Assembly: GCA_959596515.1 (NCBI GenBank)
Contig: CAUFXR010000008.1
Span: 1-46,729, forward strand
Direction: 5' to 3'
Source: an uncultured Oscillospiraceae bacterium
GTDB lineage: Bacteria; Bacillota; Clostridia; Oscillospirales; Acutalibacteraceae
DNA: 46,729 nt
The notes below the pieces were generated by a model. It made no database searches, was not told the DNA's origin, and was given only the letters and a program-made list of their open reading frames with translations. Below are positions 1 through 9,452 of the stretch, one piece after another. The position numbers were made by a program, and so were the translations under genes. Numbering within the stretch: position 1 is the first letter of the stretch; every line of letters starts with the position of its first letter.

Positions 1-1
1 G

Positions 2-161
2 TTGCGCTGGCTGGTTCCTGACGGAAGCTAACGCGGATCACGTAGTGTCTTACGAATTGCGCTGGCTGGTTCCTGACGGAAGTTAACGCGGATCACGTAG
101 TGTCTTACGAATTGCGCTGGCTGGTTCCTGACGGAAGTTAACGCGGATCACGTAGTGTCTT
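2..161. repeat. 55-bp tandem repeat, about 2.9 copies
   Basis: Three head-to-tail units with an exact 55-base period start near 4, 59 and 114 and break off at about 161. Units 2 and 3 are almost identical; unit 1 differs at one base (gaagCtaac against gaagTtaac). The period is not a multiple of three, so it is not a coding repeat. Each unit contains the short inverted repeat TTCC-tgac-GGAA. The array touches the window edge, so its real length is unknown. Confidence 0.95.
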
Positions 162-189
162 TTTCCGCTTCGGCAGGTTTGTCACTCAT
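148..189 (-). other. Possible truncated gene start or 13-codon leader ORF
   Basis: On the minus strand an ATG at 187-189 follows a good ribosome binding site (GAGGAG, 7 bases upstream) and encodes MSDKPAEAEKDTT. The frame then hits a TGA inside the 55-bp repeat. The start signals look real, so this may be the 5' end of a gene cut off by the repeat array, or a short leader peptide. Nothing indicates function. Confidence 0.3.
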
Positions 190-611
190 CTTAACTCCTC
201 TGCTTCCATGCGTCTGCGCTTCGCCGGTATTATCCGAAACGGCTAACGCCTACAAATTGCGCGTAAGTCTATGCGTCAAAAGTAACAGCCCTTTTCAGAA
301 TCGTGAGAAATTTCAACTTTCCGGCGATTCTGATTTCTGACCGCTGTGCCTGCCTAATAAGTGCCCTGTGGCCCTTATTTTTGAAAATTACTAGTTTTTG
401 AGAATGAAAGAATTAATTATTTGATTAATTTATTAAAATTATTAAAAATATTTTTATTATAATGAAATAAAACAGTCGACTATCAAAAAAATGTGTGATA
501 GAATAATATTAACCATTGATTTTATTATAAGTAATAAGTGGTTTAACTTTTATCCATGTTTGTCTAGGAAATAGAGATGGATCACAGTTTAAAAGTCGAA
601 GGAGAATTTAT
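190..611. other. Non-coding, very AT-rich from about 390
   Basis: No convincing gene. Bases 190-380 are moderately GC-rich and bases 390-560 are strongly AT-rich. The stretch must hold the promoter of the phosphodiesterase at 612, but I could not pick a clean -35/-10 pair. Confidence 0.5.
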
Positions 612-2903
612 ATGGGATTTCAAAAATCCCGGGGAGCGCATTGGAAAACGCTAGGGACATCTAAATTTAGGCTAAGCGGGAAATGGCTGGTATTTTTGGT
701 GATATGTATTATCATTATTTCCGGCCTGACAATCTGGAACGCCGTGAGGTTGCAGTCGGTTATCAATCAAAGAACTGAGGACTATGTGTCGGATGTATCC
801 GAACAGCTGCGCGTCGATATAGACTATCGGCTTTCCAAGGTGACTCTTGATTTGAAAACGATAGAAGACAGCCTTCAACAAACAGGACTCAGAAGCGACC
901 GGGAATTATTAAAATCGTTTTTGAATAGAAAAGCGGAGCTCCTCGGTTTCACATCTTTGATTATCATGACGCAGGACGGAGACGGATACGAGACCACTCC
1001 TACTGTAACAGATCCCTTTTCTTTAGACGGGGTACAAAGGTCTCTTGCGGGGGAAAGTGGCGTATCGTTTTTAAATGAGCAAAGCATTCTTTATACGATC
1101 CCTTTGCATGATGGTGACCAGATAATCGGTATTCTCGGAGGTGTTCGGGATAAGGCGAATATGCAGAAACTAATCCGCGCGGAAAGTTTTGACGGCGATA
1201 GTCTGACCTGTCTGGTCGACTTGGATGGCAATGTGATCATATCTCCTACAAATTTAGACCCTTTCCTACGCTTGGAGGATATTTTCATGGAAAAGTCCAA
1301 CGAGCAGGTTCTCGATCATATTTATCAGATGCAGACGAACATGAAAACGCATCAAAGCGGCGTTTTTACCTTTACCGCCACAGATGGCACGGAATTGGTT
1401 TTGTCCTATAGTCCTTTGTCGAATTATGATTGGGTTTTGCTCACACTGGTGCCCGCTAATCTGATTTCCTCTGAAATGGATAAATATATTATTCAAACCT
1501 ATCTGATCATTGCGGGTACGGTTGTGCTTTTTGCGCTGATTTTGTTGTTCTTGTTCCGAATTTACCGCAATCATTATAAGGAACTGGAGTATTCTGCGTT
1601 TATAGACCGATTAACCGGTGGGATGAATAATGCGGCGTTTCAACTAAAATGCCAAGAGGCTTTTTCCCAGTCGCCTCCGCAAACCTATGCGGTGGTGCTG
1701 CTGAATATTAGAAATTTTAAGCTGATTAACGAGAGTTTTGGAAGCGATGAGGGCAATCGCACCTTGGAATTTATTCTGCGAATACTGGAAAGCTTTGCCG
1801 GAGAGGGAGAATTCGCAGCGCGGGGTGACGCTGATAATTTCTTTTTCTGTATGCGAGAAAGTAATCCTGATATTATTCGCGAGCGACTTTGCCAAATTGG
1901 GAAGACTATCAATGACCGGGCTGAAATTTTTAATGCCAATCAGGAGATGCCCTTTAACATAGTTCTTCGACAGGGGGTATACCTGGTAGATGATCCCAAC
2001 CTGGAAATCACCATAATACAAGACCGAGCGAGAACCGCCTGCTGGAATCGTAACGCACAGGAGGAGAATCTGTGTGTGTTCTACAACACGGAGTTTACGG
2101 AAAGCATGAGAAGGGAACAGGTTCTCAATGATATTTTTGAAGATGCCTTGAATAACGGAGAATTTCAAGTTTATTTCCAGCCGAAAGTATGGGTGGAAAA
2201 CCAGAAAATTGGGGGCGCGGAAGCGTTGGTGCGCTGGCGCCACTCGCAGCAGGGCCTGATTCCTCCCGCAGCGTTTATTTCGGTTTTTGAAAAAAGCGAA
2301 AAAATTTGTCAGTTGGATTTTTACGTATTCGAACAGGTTTGTAAATTTTTGCGGGCAAGGCTGGATGCGGGAAAAGAAGTCTTTCCGATTTCGGTAAACC
2401 TTTCCCGAAGGCACTTTAAAAATCCAGATGCCCTGACCAAGCTAGAGAGAATCGCGGTAGAATATCATGTGCCTACCCACTTGTTGGAGCTGGAATTGAC
2501 AGAATCTATCTTTTTTGATGATCAGGGCATCAAGCATGTCAAGGATCAAATTCAAGAAATGCATCGAATCGGGTTCCGCTGTTCCTTAGATGATTTTGGA
2601 GCGGGGTATTCCTCATTGGGTTTGCTGATGGAATTTGACGTGGACGTGGTTAAACTTGACCGACGGTTCTTCCTAGACGTGGACAAAGAAAAAGCGCTGG
2701 ATGTGGTGACTGCGATTACAGAGTTATCCCAAAAGATCGGAACAGAAACGGTGGCGGAAGGCATTGAGACCCAGGAACAGTTGGATTTTGTTAGAAAAGT
2801 TCACTGTGACATGATTCAAGGATATATCTATTCGCAACCTATGTCGATTCCGGAATTTGAAAACTGGGTCGACCAACATCAAAGGCCGGAAGCCACCGAC
2901 TGA
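612..2903 (+). CDS. Membrane-anchored c-di-GMP phosphodiesterase (degenerate GGDEF plus EAL)
   Basis: The 763-residue protein has a transmembrane helix near residues 25-43, an extracytoplasmic sensor region of about 245 residues resembling a Cache-type domain, a second helix near 294-316, a GGDEF-fold domain and a C-terminal EAL domain. The cyclase signature reads RGDAD (404-408) instead of GGDEF, so cyclase activity is unlikely and the domain may be regulatory. The EAL domain keeps the expected residues: EAL at 537-539, the N of SVNLS, ELTES, LDDFGAG, the K of VVKLD, AEGIE and the final QGY. It should hydrolyse c-di-GMP to pGpG in response to an external signal. The start follows AAGGAG at a good distance. 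It stands alone, with a terminator downstream at 3013-3050. The ligand is unknown. Confidence 0.9.
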   Translation: MGFQKSRGAHWKTLGTSKFRLSGKWLVFLVICIIIISGLTIWNAVRLQSVINQRTEDYVSDVSEQLRVDIDYRLSKVTLDLKTIEDSLQQTGLRSDRELLKSFLNRKAELLGFTSLIIMTQDGDGYETTPTVTDPFSLDGVQRSLAGESGVSFLNEQSILYTIPLHDGDQIIGILGGVRDKANMQKLIRAESFDGDSLTCLVDLDGNVIISPTNLDPFLRLEDIFMEKSNEQVLDHIYQMQTNMKTHQSGVFTFTATDGTELVLSYSPLSNYDWVLLTLVPANLISSEMDKYIIQTYLIIAGTVVLFALILLFLFRIYRNHYKELEYSAFIDRLTGGMNNAAFQLKCQEAFSQSPPQTYAVVLLNIRNFKLINESFGSDEGNRTLEFILRILESFAGEGEFAARGDADNFFFCMRESNPDIIRERLCQIGKTINDRAEIFNANQEMPFNIVLRQGVYLVDDPNLEITIIQDRARTACWNRNAQEENLCVFYNTEFTESMRREQVLNDIFEDALNNGEFQVYFQPKVWVENQKIGGAEALVRWRHSQQGLIPPAAFISVFEKSEKICQLDFYVFEQVCKFLRARLDAGKEVFPISVNLSRRHFKNPDALTKLERIAVEYHVPTHLLELELTESIFFDDQGIKHVKDQIQEMHRIGFRCSLDDFGAGYSSLGLLMEFDVDVVKLDRRFFLDVDKEKALDVVTAITELSQKIGTETVAEGIETQEQLDFVRKVHCDMIQGYIYSQPMSIPEFENWVDQHQRPEATD

Positions 2904-3012
2904 AGGTGTTTTCAGTGCCTCTGCTGATATTCGGTCAGGAAGGACGGTCAATTTGGAGCGGAAACGGAATGCGTCCGCGAAACGAATCAATTTATCAGAA
3001 TGAATTTTGCGA

Positions 3013-3050
3013 GCAGCCTCCTTTTTGGAAAGGGAGGCTGCTTTTGTTTT
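3013..3050 (+). terminator. Intrinsic terminator after the phosphodiesterase
   Basis: The stem GCAGCCTCC with matching GGAGGCTGC closes a short loop and is followed by CTTTTGTTTT. Confidence 0.85.
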
Positions 3051-3281
3051 GCCTAACCTTTTTGTGAGGAATTTTGAAGAGTCAGGGTCTGCTCATTTGC
3101 TGCCGGAAACGCTTTTTCGCGTTTAGGACAGAAGACGTCCGCTTGCATTTTATCTCGGCTTTTGACCGAATGACCTGCAAGTAGACGGGGAATTTTCGGT
3201 TAAGCGGATCCCTTGGTTAACTGGAGGGGATGGAAGAATATAAAAAATCAGTGTGTTACCACCGCTACGTGGAAACGCGCC

Positions 3282-3310
3282 TTGACTTTTGAAGACGGAT
3301 AGAGTATCAT
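3282..3310 (+). promoter_or_regulatory. Sigma-A promoter of the YfhO gene
   Basis: TTGACT (3282-3287) and TATCAT (3305-3310) are separated by 17 bases, about 105 bases upstream of the start codon. Confidence 0.65.
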
Positions 3311-3421
3311 AATGTCGTCTGAAAAGACGAATCACTGTAATTTTAGAAATATGATCGGCGCGCTTGCGGCTCAATAGTTGTAAGCGCGTTTCTTGTATTG
3401 TAAGGCTGGAGCGCAGATACG

Positions 3422-6001
3422 ATGGACAAAAAACGAGACATTGGCACCTATCTCCTGGCGTTTGTCATGCCGGGTGTTTTGCTGCTGTCTGTTTATGTTG
3501 CCTTAGGAGTATATCCTTTTGGGGAAAGATCTCTCCTGATCACGGATATGAGTCAACTATACGTGGACTTTTACTCCTATTTGATCGACGTGCTCCACGG
3601 TCAAAAGGCCCTCTTTTTCTCATGGGAGGGGGGCTTAGGTATGAACATGACCGGCGTGGTGTCCTTTTATTTGGCCAGTCCGTTTTCTTTTCTGATTGCT
3701 TTTTTTGAGAAACAGTCGGTCACAGAGGGAATCCTTCTGATCACAGTTTTGAAAACCGCCGCCTGTGGGCTGTCATTTTCTATTTACACGCAAAAGGTTT
3801 TGAACCTGGGCGGAATATCCAATTTATGTTTTTCTGTGGCGTACAGCCTGATGTCTTACGTGGTGGTTTATGCTCTAAATATTATGTGGCTGGATGGAGT
3901 GATTTTTCTCCCCCTCGTACTTTTGGGGATCCATCGGCTGCAAAGTAAGGGAACGATACTTTTTCTCACGGTTTCCTATGCGGTTCTGTTTATTTCCCAG
4001 TTTTACATCGCCTATATGGTCGGGATTTTTTCTTTCCTGTATTTTATTGGCCTCTGTGTAGTTAAAAAGAGTTTTTCCTGGAGAATCATGGGGAAATTTA
4101 TCGTCAGTGTAGTGCTGGCGATGGGCCTCAGCGCCTTTTTATGGCTGCCAACCTACTATCAGCTCGCGTTTGTATATTTCCCGGAACCCCAGAGCTTTTC
4201 TACCGGCGACGTGACCTTTCCGCAGATCTTTAGCAAGACTTTGTTTGGCAGCTACGATTCCCTAACCTACGGCCTGCCAAACCTTTACTGCGGAATGTTG
4301 ACCGCGCTGTTTATTCCGTTATACTTTTTAAACCGTCGCATCTCCCTGCAGGAAAAAATCGTCAGTACGATCATTATCTTGTTTTTATGCGTCAGTATGA
4401 TGGTGTGGAAACTGAATTTACTGTGGCATGGAGGGGACGAGCCCACCTGGTTTCCCTATCGATTTAGCTTCTTGCTGACCTTTTGTGGCCTTTTTATAGC
4501 GATGCGGGCCTTTCGCTATCGGGAAGAGTATACCTTTAAGGCGTACGGCCTTTCCGTCTTGATTTCTCTCCTTTTAATCTCAGGCCTTTGGTGTTTCCAT
4601 TATGAATGGGTCACGTTTGAAAATCTTCTGGTATCCGCTTTGCTCGTGCTGCTTTATGGTTTTATTCTGGCCGTTTCCTGTTTCCACCCCCGGCTAAAAG
4701 ACGTGCTGGCCTTGTTGACCCTGGTTTCTGTGTGCATTGAAATGGGACTGAACGGGATGAATTTAGTCGATTCCCTGGACGGCCAGTTCGGCTATGAGGA
4801 TAGAAGCACCTACACAGAAAATTATCGAAAGAAAGAAACGCTGGTGCAGCAGGCCGCTCAGTTGGACGACGGTTGGTATCGCTTGGAGGATAGAACAAGG
4901 CGAAACGCCAACGATGCCCTTTCCTTAGGATATCACGGCCTGGCTCATTACAGCTCGTTTACCAACCGGAACATGAGCAGCTTTTTGAGCCGGATGGGAG
5001 TTTCCACCCGGGTGCAGGACCGTTTTTTAAGGTACAGCGGTTCCAGCAATGTGATCGATTCTATTCTTGGAATCCGTTATGTAATTGGCCACCACGCCCC
5101 CCATTTCGGTTATGTTCAGGTAGGGGAAAGCGATGGTTTAAAACTGTATGAGAACCCAGACGCGTTGCCGGCGGCGTTTTTGTCGTCATCCGATTTAGAA
5201 GACTTCCGTATCGATCAGGATGAAAATATATTTGAGGCCCAGAACCGATTGATGAGCGCCTTGCTTGGAGAGGAAAAGGAATACTTTACCCCCATCGAGG
5301 GCGCGGAAATGACCCCTTCCCACTATGCCTATCCAGGGCGATGGTTCAGCGATGGATGGTGTACGGTGACGAAAATGGAGGGAGAAGACGCTTATCTGGA
5401 GTTCTCATTAGTCAGCGACCGAGATCAGGAGATCTATTTTTACATGACATCTTCCGGCTTTGCCGATAATAATTATCTGTTTTTAAACGGTGAGATTCTT
5501 GAGGATGAGAGCTATCCGCTGACCGGCGCGGTAGATTTGGGCTGGTTTGAAAAGGGAGAGACCGTGAAAGTTCAGATGTATTTGAACGGAGAAGTGACCT
5601 ATTTGAAAATGCCGTTGTTTTACGGATTTGACGCGGAGACGTTCCATCAGGACTGCGCCATTCTCAAAACGGCGGGTATGACGGAAATCACCCAGGATTT
5701 GACCGGCCTTTCCGGTGTGGTAGAGGTGGAAGAAGATGACGGGGTGTTGTTTACCTCTTTGCCCGCGGATCCTGGATGGACGGTTTGGGTGGACGGAGAG
5801 CAAACGTCATGGGATACTCTATCCGGGGCGTTTTTGACAGTAAGGCTTCCGAAAGGGACCCATCGGGTGTCATTCAGTTTCTGCCCGGCTGGGATGCAGC
5901 AGGGCATACTGATCACAGTTGCCAGCGGTGTTGTTGGCGGTTTGGGGATTCTTTGGTTTCGCTTTTTGCGAAATCGCGTAAGAAGCAATGGACGTAGGTA
6001 A
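3422..6001 (+). CDS. yfhO: YfhO family polytopic membrane protein (GT-C-like)
   Basis: The 859-residue protein has about a dozen hydrophobic helices in residues 1-450 and a soluble extracytoplasmic C-terminal part. The first loop carries an acidic motif (TDMSQ around D42) followed by SWEGGLGMN, as in YfhO proteins, which have a GT-C glycosyltransferase-like fold. The end has a beta-sandwich pattern (DPGWTVWVDGE, then LPKGTHRV). Bacillus subtilis YfhO is linked to glycosylation of lipoteichoic acid, using undecaprenyl-phosphate-linked sugar. A similar envelope sugar-transfer role is inferred here, with unknown acceptor. Length matches the family. The start follows GGAG ten bases upstream and the promoter at 3282. 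A second, diverged YfhO lies at 23456-25864. Confidence 0.85.
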   Translation: MDKKRDIGTYLLAFVMPGVLLLSVYVALGVYPFGERSLLITDMSQLYVDFYSYLIDVLHGQKALFFSWEGGLGMNMTGVVSFYLASPFSFLIAFFEKQSVTEGILLITVLKTAACGLSFSIYTQKVLNLGGISNLCFSVAYSLMSYVVVYALNIMWLDGVIFLPLVLLGIHRLQSKGTILFLTVSYAVLFISQFYIAYMVGIFSFLYFIGLCVVKKSFSWRIMGKFIVSVVLAMGLSAFLWLPTYYQLAFVYFPEPQSFSTGDVTFPQIFSKTLFGSYDSLTYGLPNLYCGMLTALFIPLYFLNRRISLQEKIVSTIIILFLCVSMMVWKLNLLWHGGDEPTWFPYRFSFLLTFCGLFIAMRAFRYREEYTFKAYGLSVLISLLLISGLWCFHYEWVTFENLLVSALLVLLYGFILAVSCFHPRLKDVLALLTLVSVCIEMGLNGMNLVDSLDGQFGYEDRSTYTENYRKKETLVQQAAQLDDGWYRLEDRTRRNANDALSLGYHGLAHYSSFTNRNMSSFLSRMGVSTRVQDRFLRYSGSSNVIDSILGIRYVIGHHAPHFGYVQVGESDGLKLYENPDALPAAFLSSSDLEDFRIDQDENIFEAQNRLMSALLGEEKEYFTPIEGAEMTPSHYAYPGRWFSDGWCTVTKMEGEDAYLEFSLVSDRDQEIYFYMTSSGFADNNYLFLNGEILEDESYPLTGAVDLGWFEKGETVKVQMYLNGEVTYLKMPLFYGFDAETFHQDCAILKTAGMTEITQDLTGLSGVVEVEEDDGVLFTSLPADPGWTVWVDGEQTSWDTLSGAFLTVRLPKGTHRVSFSFCPAGMQQGILITVASGVVGGLGILWFRFLRNRVRSNGRR

Positions 6002-6060
6002 TCTTTGCGCCGTTTCGGGAAATTATAGAATGACAACATAGAATAACGGAGGATATCTTT

Positions 6061-6684
6061 ATGAATGTTTTAGTAGTGGGCTGCGGTAAGGTAGGCTCAC
6101 GGCTGGCGCGATTGCTGGCACAGCGGGGCCATAACGTTTCTGTGATTGACAGAGAGGAAGAGATGCTTTCCCAGCTAGGCGATGATTTTGACGGGGTGAC
6201 TGTCACCGGAATGCCGATGGATATGGATGTGCTTCGGAATGCCGGCGTAGAATGGTGCGATGCGGTAGCGGTAGTCACGCCGGACGATAATTTGAATATT
6301 ACGATCTCACAGATTATCAAAACCTTTTTCCATGTGGAAAATGTGGTGACTAGAATCAGTGATCCAGCCCGGGAAATGGCTTTTCATCAGTTTGGGCTGT
6401 CTTCGGTTTGTTCCACTAACCTGGTGGTCAGTTCGATTTATACCACGCTGACTCAGCCTATCGCGGAGAAACAGATCACTTTTTTAAACGCTACTTTAGC
6501 GGTTGATGCCCGGCCGGTAGAAGAAATGTATATTGGAAGACATTTGGATTCCGTTCCCCAGCTGGCGGGAGAAGCGATAGTAGGGGTGCTTCATCCCGGT
6601 GGAAAAGTGTCCATTAATGATGGAAAGAGCCGGATCGAGCTGCATACTGGAGACCAAATTCTGATGACGCATTTGGTGGACTGA
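6061..6684 (+). CDS. trkA: TrkA-type K+ transport regulatory protein, first copy
   Basis: The 207-residue protein has an N-terminal Rossmann (RCK-N) domain with the nucleotide motif GCGKVG at residues 7-12 and an acidic residue ending the second strand (VIDRE). A C-terminal RCK-C domain covers about 130-207. Such proteins form an octameric ring under TrkH/KtrB channels and gate potassium flux in response to nucleotides. The start has GGAGG at a good distance. The next trkA begins 16 bases after the stop, so the two are an operon. Its likely membrane partner is the TrkH at 8024-9412, convergent with this pair. Confidence 0.92.
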   Translation: MNVLVVGCGKVGSRLARLLAQRGHNVSVIDREEEMLSQLGDDFDGVTVTGMPMDMDVLRNAGVEWCDAVAVVTPDDNLNITISQIIKTFFHVENVVTRISDPAREMAFHQFGLSSVCSTNLVVSSIYTTLTQPIAEKQITFLNATLAVDARPVEEMYIGRHLDSVPQLAGEAIVGVLHPGGKVSINDGKSRIELHTGDQILMTHLVD

Positions 6685-6700
6685 GAGGAGACGCGTGGCG

Positions 6701-7354
6701 ATGAATATTGTGATTATCGGCGGGGGAAAGCTTGGCTATTCCCTTGCAATCAATATGTTAGACCGGAATTTCCATGTAAACGTAATTGAAAAGAATAAAG
6801 TTCGCGCTATGGCTTTGGCGAACGAGCTGGATGCGGAAGTTATCTACGGAGACGGTACCGAGGTGGAGGTGCTGATGAAAGCCGGCGTACAGGAAGCGGA
6901 CTGCTTTATCGCAGTGACCGGTCAGGATCAGGATAACCTGGTAGCATGTCAGCTGGCGAAGAAACGCTTTCATGTGTCGAAGGTCATCACCAGAGCCAAT
7001 GATCATAGAAATCTGATGGCGCTGAGAAATCTGGGAGCTGATATTGCTGTCAGCAGTACGGAGATTATCACCCGAGCAATCGAACAAGAGGTGGACAGCG
7101 CTGGAATGCATTTGTTGGCCAGTCTGAACCGAGGAAAGGCAGCGATCTGCGCCCTGACCCTTCCGGAAAACTCGCGGTTCCACGGGATGAGCCTCAAGGA
7201 TATCCAGATGCCTCAAAATTCCCTGATTGTGTCTGTGGTTCACCAAGACACCCTGACCATTCCCCAGGGCTCTACCGTGCTCAGTTCCGGCGACGAGATC
7301 GTGGCAATTTGTGAAAGCGATCGGCAAAAGGAATTAATGAAAATGTTCCGATAG
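6701..7354 (+). CDS. trkA: TrkA-type K+ transport regulatory protein, second copy
   Basis: The 217-residue RCK protein has GGGKLG at residues 7-12, an acidic switch (VIEKN) and a C-terminal RCK-C domain. It is clearly diverged from the preceding trkA, so the pair is not a recent duplication; a mixed gating ring is possible but inferred. I prefer the ATG at 6701 because it aligns with the first copy (MNIVIIGGG against MNVLVVGCG) and lies ten bases after GAGGAG. A GTG at 6695 in the same frame would add two residues but sits only four bases from that site. Confidence 0.9.
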   Translation: MNIVIIGGGKLGYSLAINMLDRNFHVNVIEKNKVRAMALANELDAEVIYGDGTEVEVLMKAGVQEADCFIAVTGQDQDNLVACQLAKKRFHVSKVITRANDHRNLMALRNLGADIAVSSTEIITRAIEQEVDSAGMHLLASLNRGKAAICALTLPENSRFHGMSLKDIQMPQNSLIVSVVHQDTLTIPQGSTVLSSGDEIVAICESDRQKELMKMFR

Positions 7355-8023
7355 AATACTGCTAGAGCTACTGGTAGAATACTGGTAAAATAGTGGAGTT
7401 TTTGGCGTTGGGGGAAAGTTGTTTTTTAGGGTCCCAGCCATCTACGGAAAAAACCAGCGCCCGGCTGCGCTGTCAGAGGCGCTACGATTTGATAAGAGAT
7501 GTGAACGCAAATATACGGAATTTTACCATTACCAGGAAAACGGACAGTGCCTTAAGGAAAAGCGGTCAGCGCTTTTCTTGAAAATGTACCGCAAGTTGGA
7601 TCCAAACAGATCTTCCGGGATGGCCCTTTCCGATTGCGGCGGAGGCTTATGGCGTTTTGGATCATCCGGGAAGATACTGTTTTCAAAGCGGGACTCCGGA
7701 AAAGAAAAAATGGCGAATCGCCATGGCGTGTTTCCGTACCGATTCCTGAAGGGAGTGGGCGGCTAGTCAAATTGGTATTGGATCATTTCGGTCAAACAGG
7801 TTCTTCCGCCGGCCGATATTTTCAGCAGAATATTTGCACAAGTTTGGCGCGCTTCGGATTTTGATTCCAGCCGGATAAAAACAAATAAAAAAGCATCCCG
7901 CCGAAAGGTTTCTTTCGGTGAGATGCTTTTTTTAGCCCGCCCCGGTATAACCGGAGAGCTCTTATTTCAAGATAGAGCGGAAGTAAAAAATCTTTTCGCC
8001 TTTAAGTTATCGCCCCGCTGATG
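7355..8023. other. Intergenic between convergent trkA pair and trkH
   Basis: I see no credible gene: the open frames here have unlikely composition and no ribosome binding sites. It holds an imperfect hairpin near 7555-7580 (AAAAGCG/CGCTTTT), a palindrome ATGGCGAATCGCCAT near 7710, and the strong terminator at 7887-7933. Confidence 0.5.
7887..7933 (-). terminator. Terminator of the queT-trkH unit
   Basis: A 15-base stem from GCATC to CGAAAG, with one mismatch and one wobble pair, is flanked by A-tracts and T-tracts. It can end transcription in both directions between the convergent trkA and trkH genes. Confidence 0.8.
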
Positions 8024-9412
8024 TCACCCAACAATGACCTTTCCCTCTGGGAGAATTTTTCCAGGCTTGCCGTTGTGCTTCATAGTCAAAGCAAGCACCA
8101 GAGAAATGGGACCGACTCTGCCGATAAACATCGTGAGGATCACAAAAATTTTTGCCACAATAGACAGATTGGGAGTCAAACCGGTTGTGAGGCCCACTGT
8201 GCCGAAGGCAGAAACCGCCTCAAAGACGGCGTCGATGGCGGATACCTCTGGAGGGGTGGTAACCATAATAACGCCAGAGGTGATCGCGATGACAAGAAAG
8301 GCCATAGCCACAATCGTCATAGCGCGGTATACCACGATTTTATCCACGCGGCGCTTATTAATAACGGTTTCATCCCGCCCTTTGGAAATGCTTACTACTG
8401 TCGCGATCAAAACCACAAAGGTTGTGGTCTTGATACCGCCACCAGTGGATGAGGGAGAGGCGCCGATAAACATCAAAATGATTGTGACCAATTTTGTGGC
8501 GTCTCCGAGCTCACCTTGCGGAATCGTAGCGTAGCCAGCGGTTCTGGCGGTAACGGATTGAAAGAAAGATGCGTTTAATTTCCCCCCAAAATCTAAGTCT
8601 TTTAAGGTATAGTTATATTCCAATCCGAGGATTAAAACGGTTCCCAGTACCAGAAGAGCCGTAGTGGAAACCAGAACGATCCTAGTGTGCAATGTCAGAT
8701 GAGTGCGGCGTTCCTCTTTTCTCAACCGTATTCTGCACCAATTGTATAGGTCTACCGTAACAATAAAACCAATGCCGCCTAAAATAACCAAACAGCAAAT
8801 AGTCAGGCAGACTAGGGGGTCTCCCACAAAAAATTCCAGACTGGAGTCTGGCCTTAGAAAACCTAAAATATCAAAGCCCGCATTGCAGTAAGCGGAAATC
8901 GAAAGGAAAATAGAAATCCAAATTCCTCTGCCGCCAAACATAGGCACAAAGCGGAGCATTAAAAGAAAAGAACCCAACGCCTCACAAACAAAGGTGAAAA
9001 ATATAATAGTCCGTAGTAAACGGGGAAGATCCAAGGTGCTGCCGTTTGTATACTCTTTGGCGATCTGCATATCCCTCAGATCCAGCCTTCGGCGCAAAAA
9101 CAGTGTAAATCCGCTGGTAAAAGTCACCAGACCCAGGCCGCCCAGCTGTATCAGGCCCAAGATGACTACTTGGCCAAAGGCAGACCAATGGGTCCACGTA
9201 TCAAATACTACCAAGCCAGTGACACAGGTAGCGGAAGTGGATGTGAAAAACGAACTGAGCAGATCAGTGGCCTGTCGATCCCTGGCCGAAATGGGCAGGG
9301 TCAGTAAAAAGGCGCCGATGACGATGATAATAAAAAAGCTGAAAACAATCAGCCGGACTGGGGGAACATCCTTCAATCGGCGGATCAAGGATTTTCTTTC
9401 ACCTGTTTCCAT
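8024..9412 (-). CDS. trkH: TrkH/KtrB family potassium transporter, pore subunit
   Basis: The 462-residue membrane protein has the four repeated membrane-pore-membrane units of the TrkH/KtrB superfamily. The selectivity-filter loops are visible with their key glycines: SATCVTGL, SAYCNAGF, ARTAGY and FGTVGLTTG. It should import K+ (possibly with Na+) under control of TrkA rings. AAAGGA lies upstream of the ATG. It begins 40 bases after the queT stop on the same strand with no terminator between, so the two are probably cotranscribed. The trkA pair converges on it from the other side. Length and filter loops fit KtrB as well as TrkH. Confidence 0.93.
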   Translation of the reverse strand: METGERKSLIRRLKDVPPVRLIVFSFFIIIVIGAFLLTLPISARDRQATDLLSSFFTSTSATCVTGLVVFDTWTHWSAFGQVVILGLIQLGGLGLVTFTSGFTLFLRRRLDLRDMQIAKEYTNGSTLDLPRLLRTIIFFTFVCEALGSFLLMLRFVPMFGGRGIWISIFLSISAYCNAGFDILGFLRPDSSLEFFVGDPLVCLTICCLVILGGIGFIVTVDLYNWCRIRLRKEERRTHLTLHTRIVLVSTTALLVLGTVLILGLEYNYTLKDLDFGGKLNASFFQSVTARTAGYATIPQGELGDATKLVTIILMFIGASPSSTGGGIKTTTFVVLIATVVSISKGRDETVINKRRVDKIVVYRAMTIVAMAFLVIAITSGVIMVTTPPEVSAIDAVFEAVSAFGTVGLTTGLTPNLSIVAKIFVILTMFIGRVGPISLVLALTMKHNGKPGKILPEGKVIVG

Positions 9413-9452
9413 GAAGTGTAACCGTCCTTTTCTAAGAAGCAGTAAACGAAAT

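Larger units (their letters stand above)
2904..3421. other. Intergenic: terminator, promoter and structured leader
   Basis: It holds the terminator at 3013-3050 and a promoter at 3282-3310. Between the promoter and the gene at 3422 lie two small hairpins: TCGTCT-gaaa-AGACGA (3315-3330, GAAA tetraloop) and CGCGCTT/AAGCGCG (3359-3388). No gene was seen. The leader does not match a riboswitch class I recognise. Confidence 0.5.

Noticed and set aside
1644..2414. 256-codon minus-strand frame inside the phosphodiesterase gene
   Set aside because: It overlaps fully with a well-supported gene, and no domain or start signal is visible.
7419..7766. 115-codon plus-strand frame between trkA and trkH
   Set aside because: No start signals; overlapping frames of similar length in the same place suggest chance.
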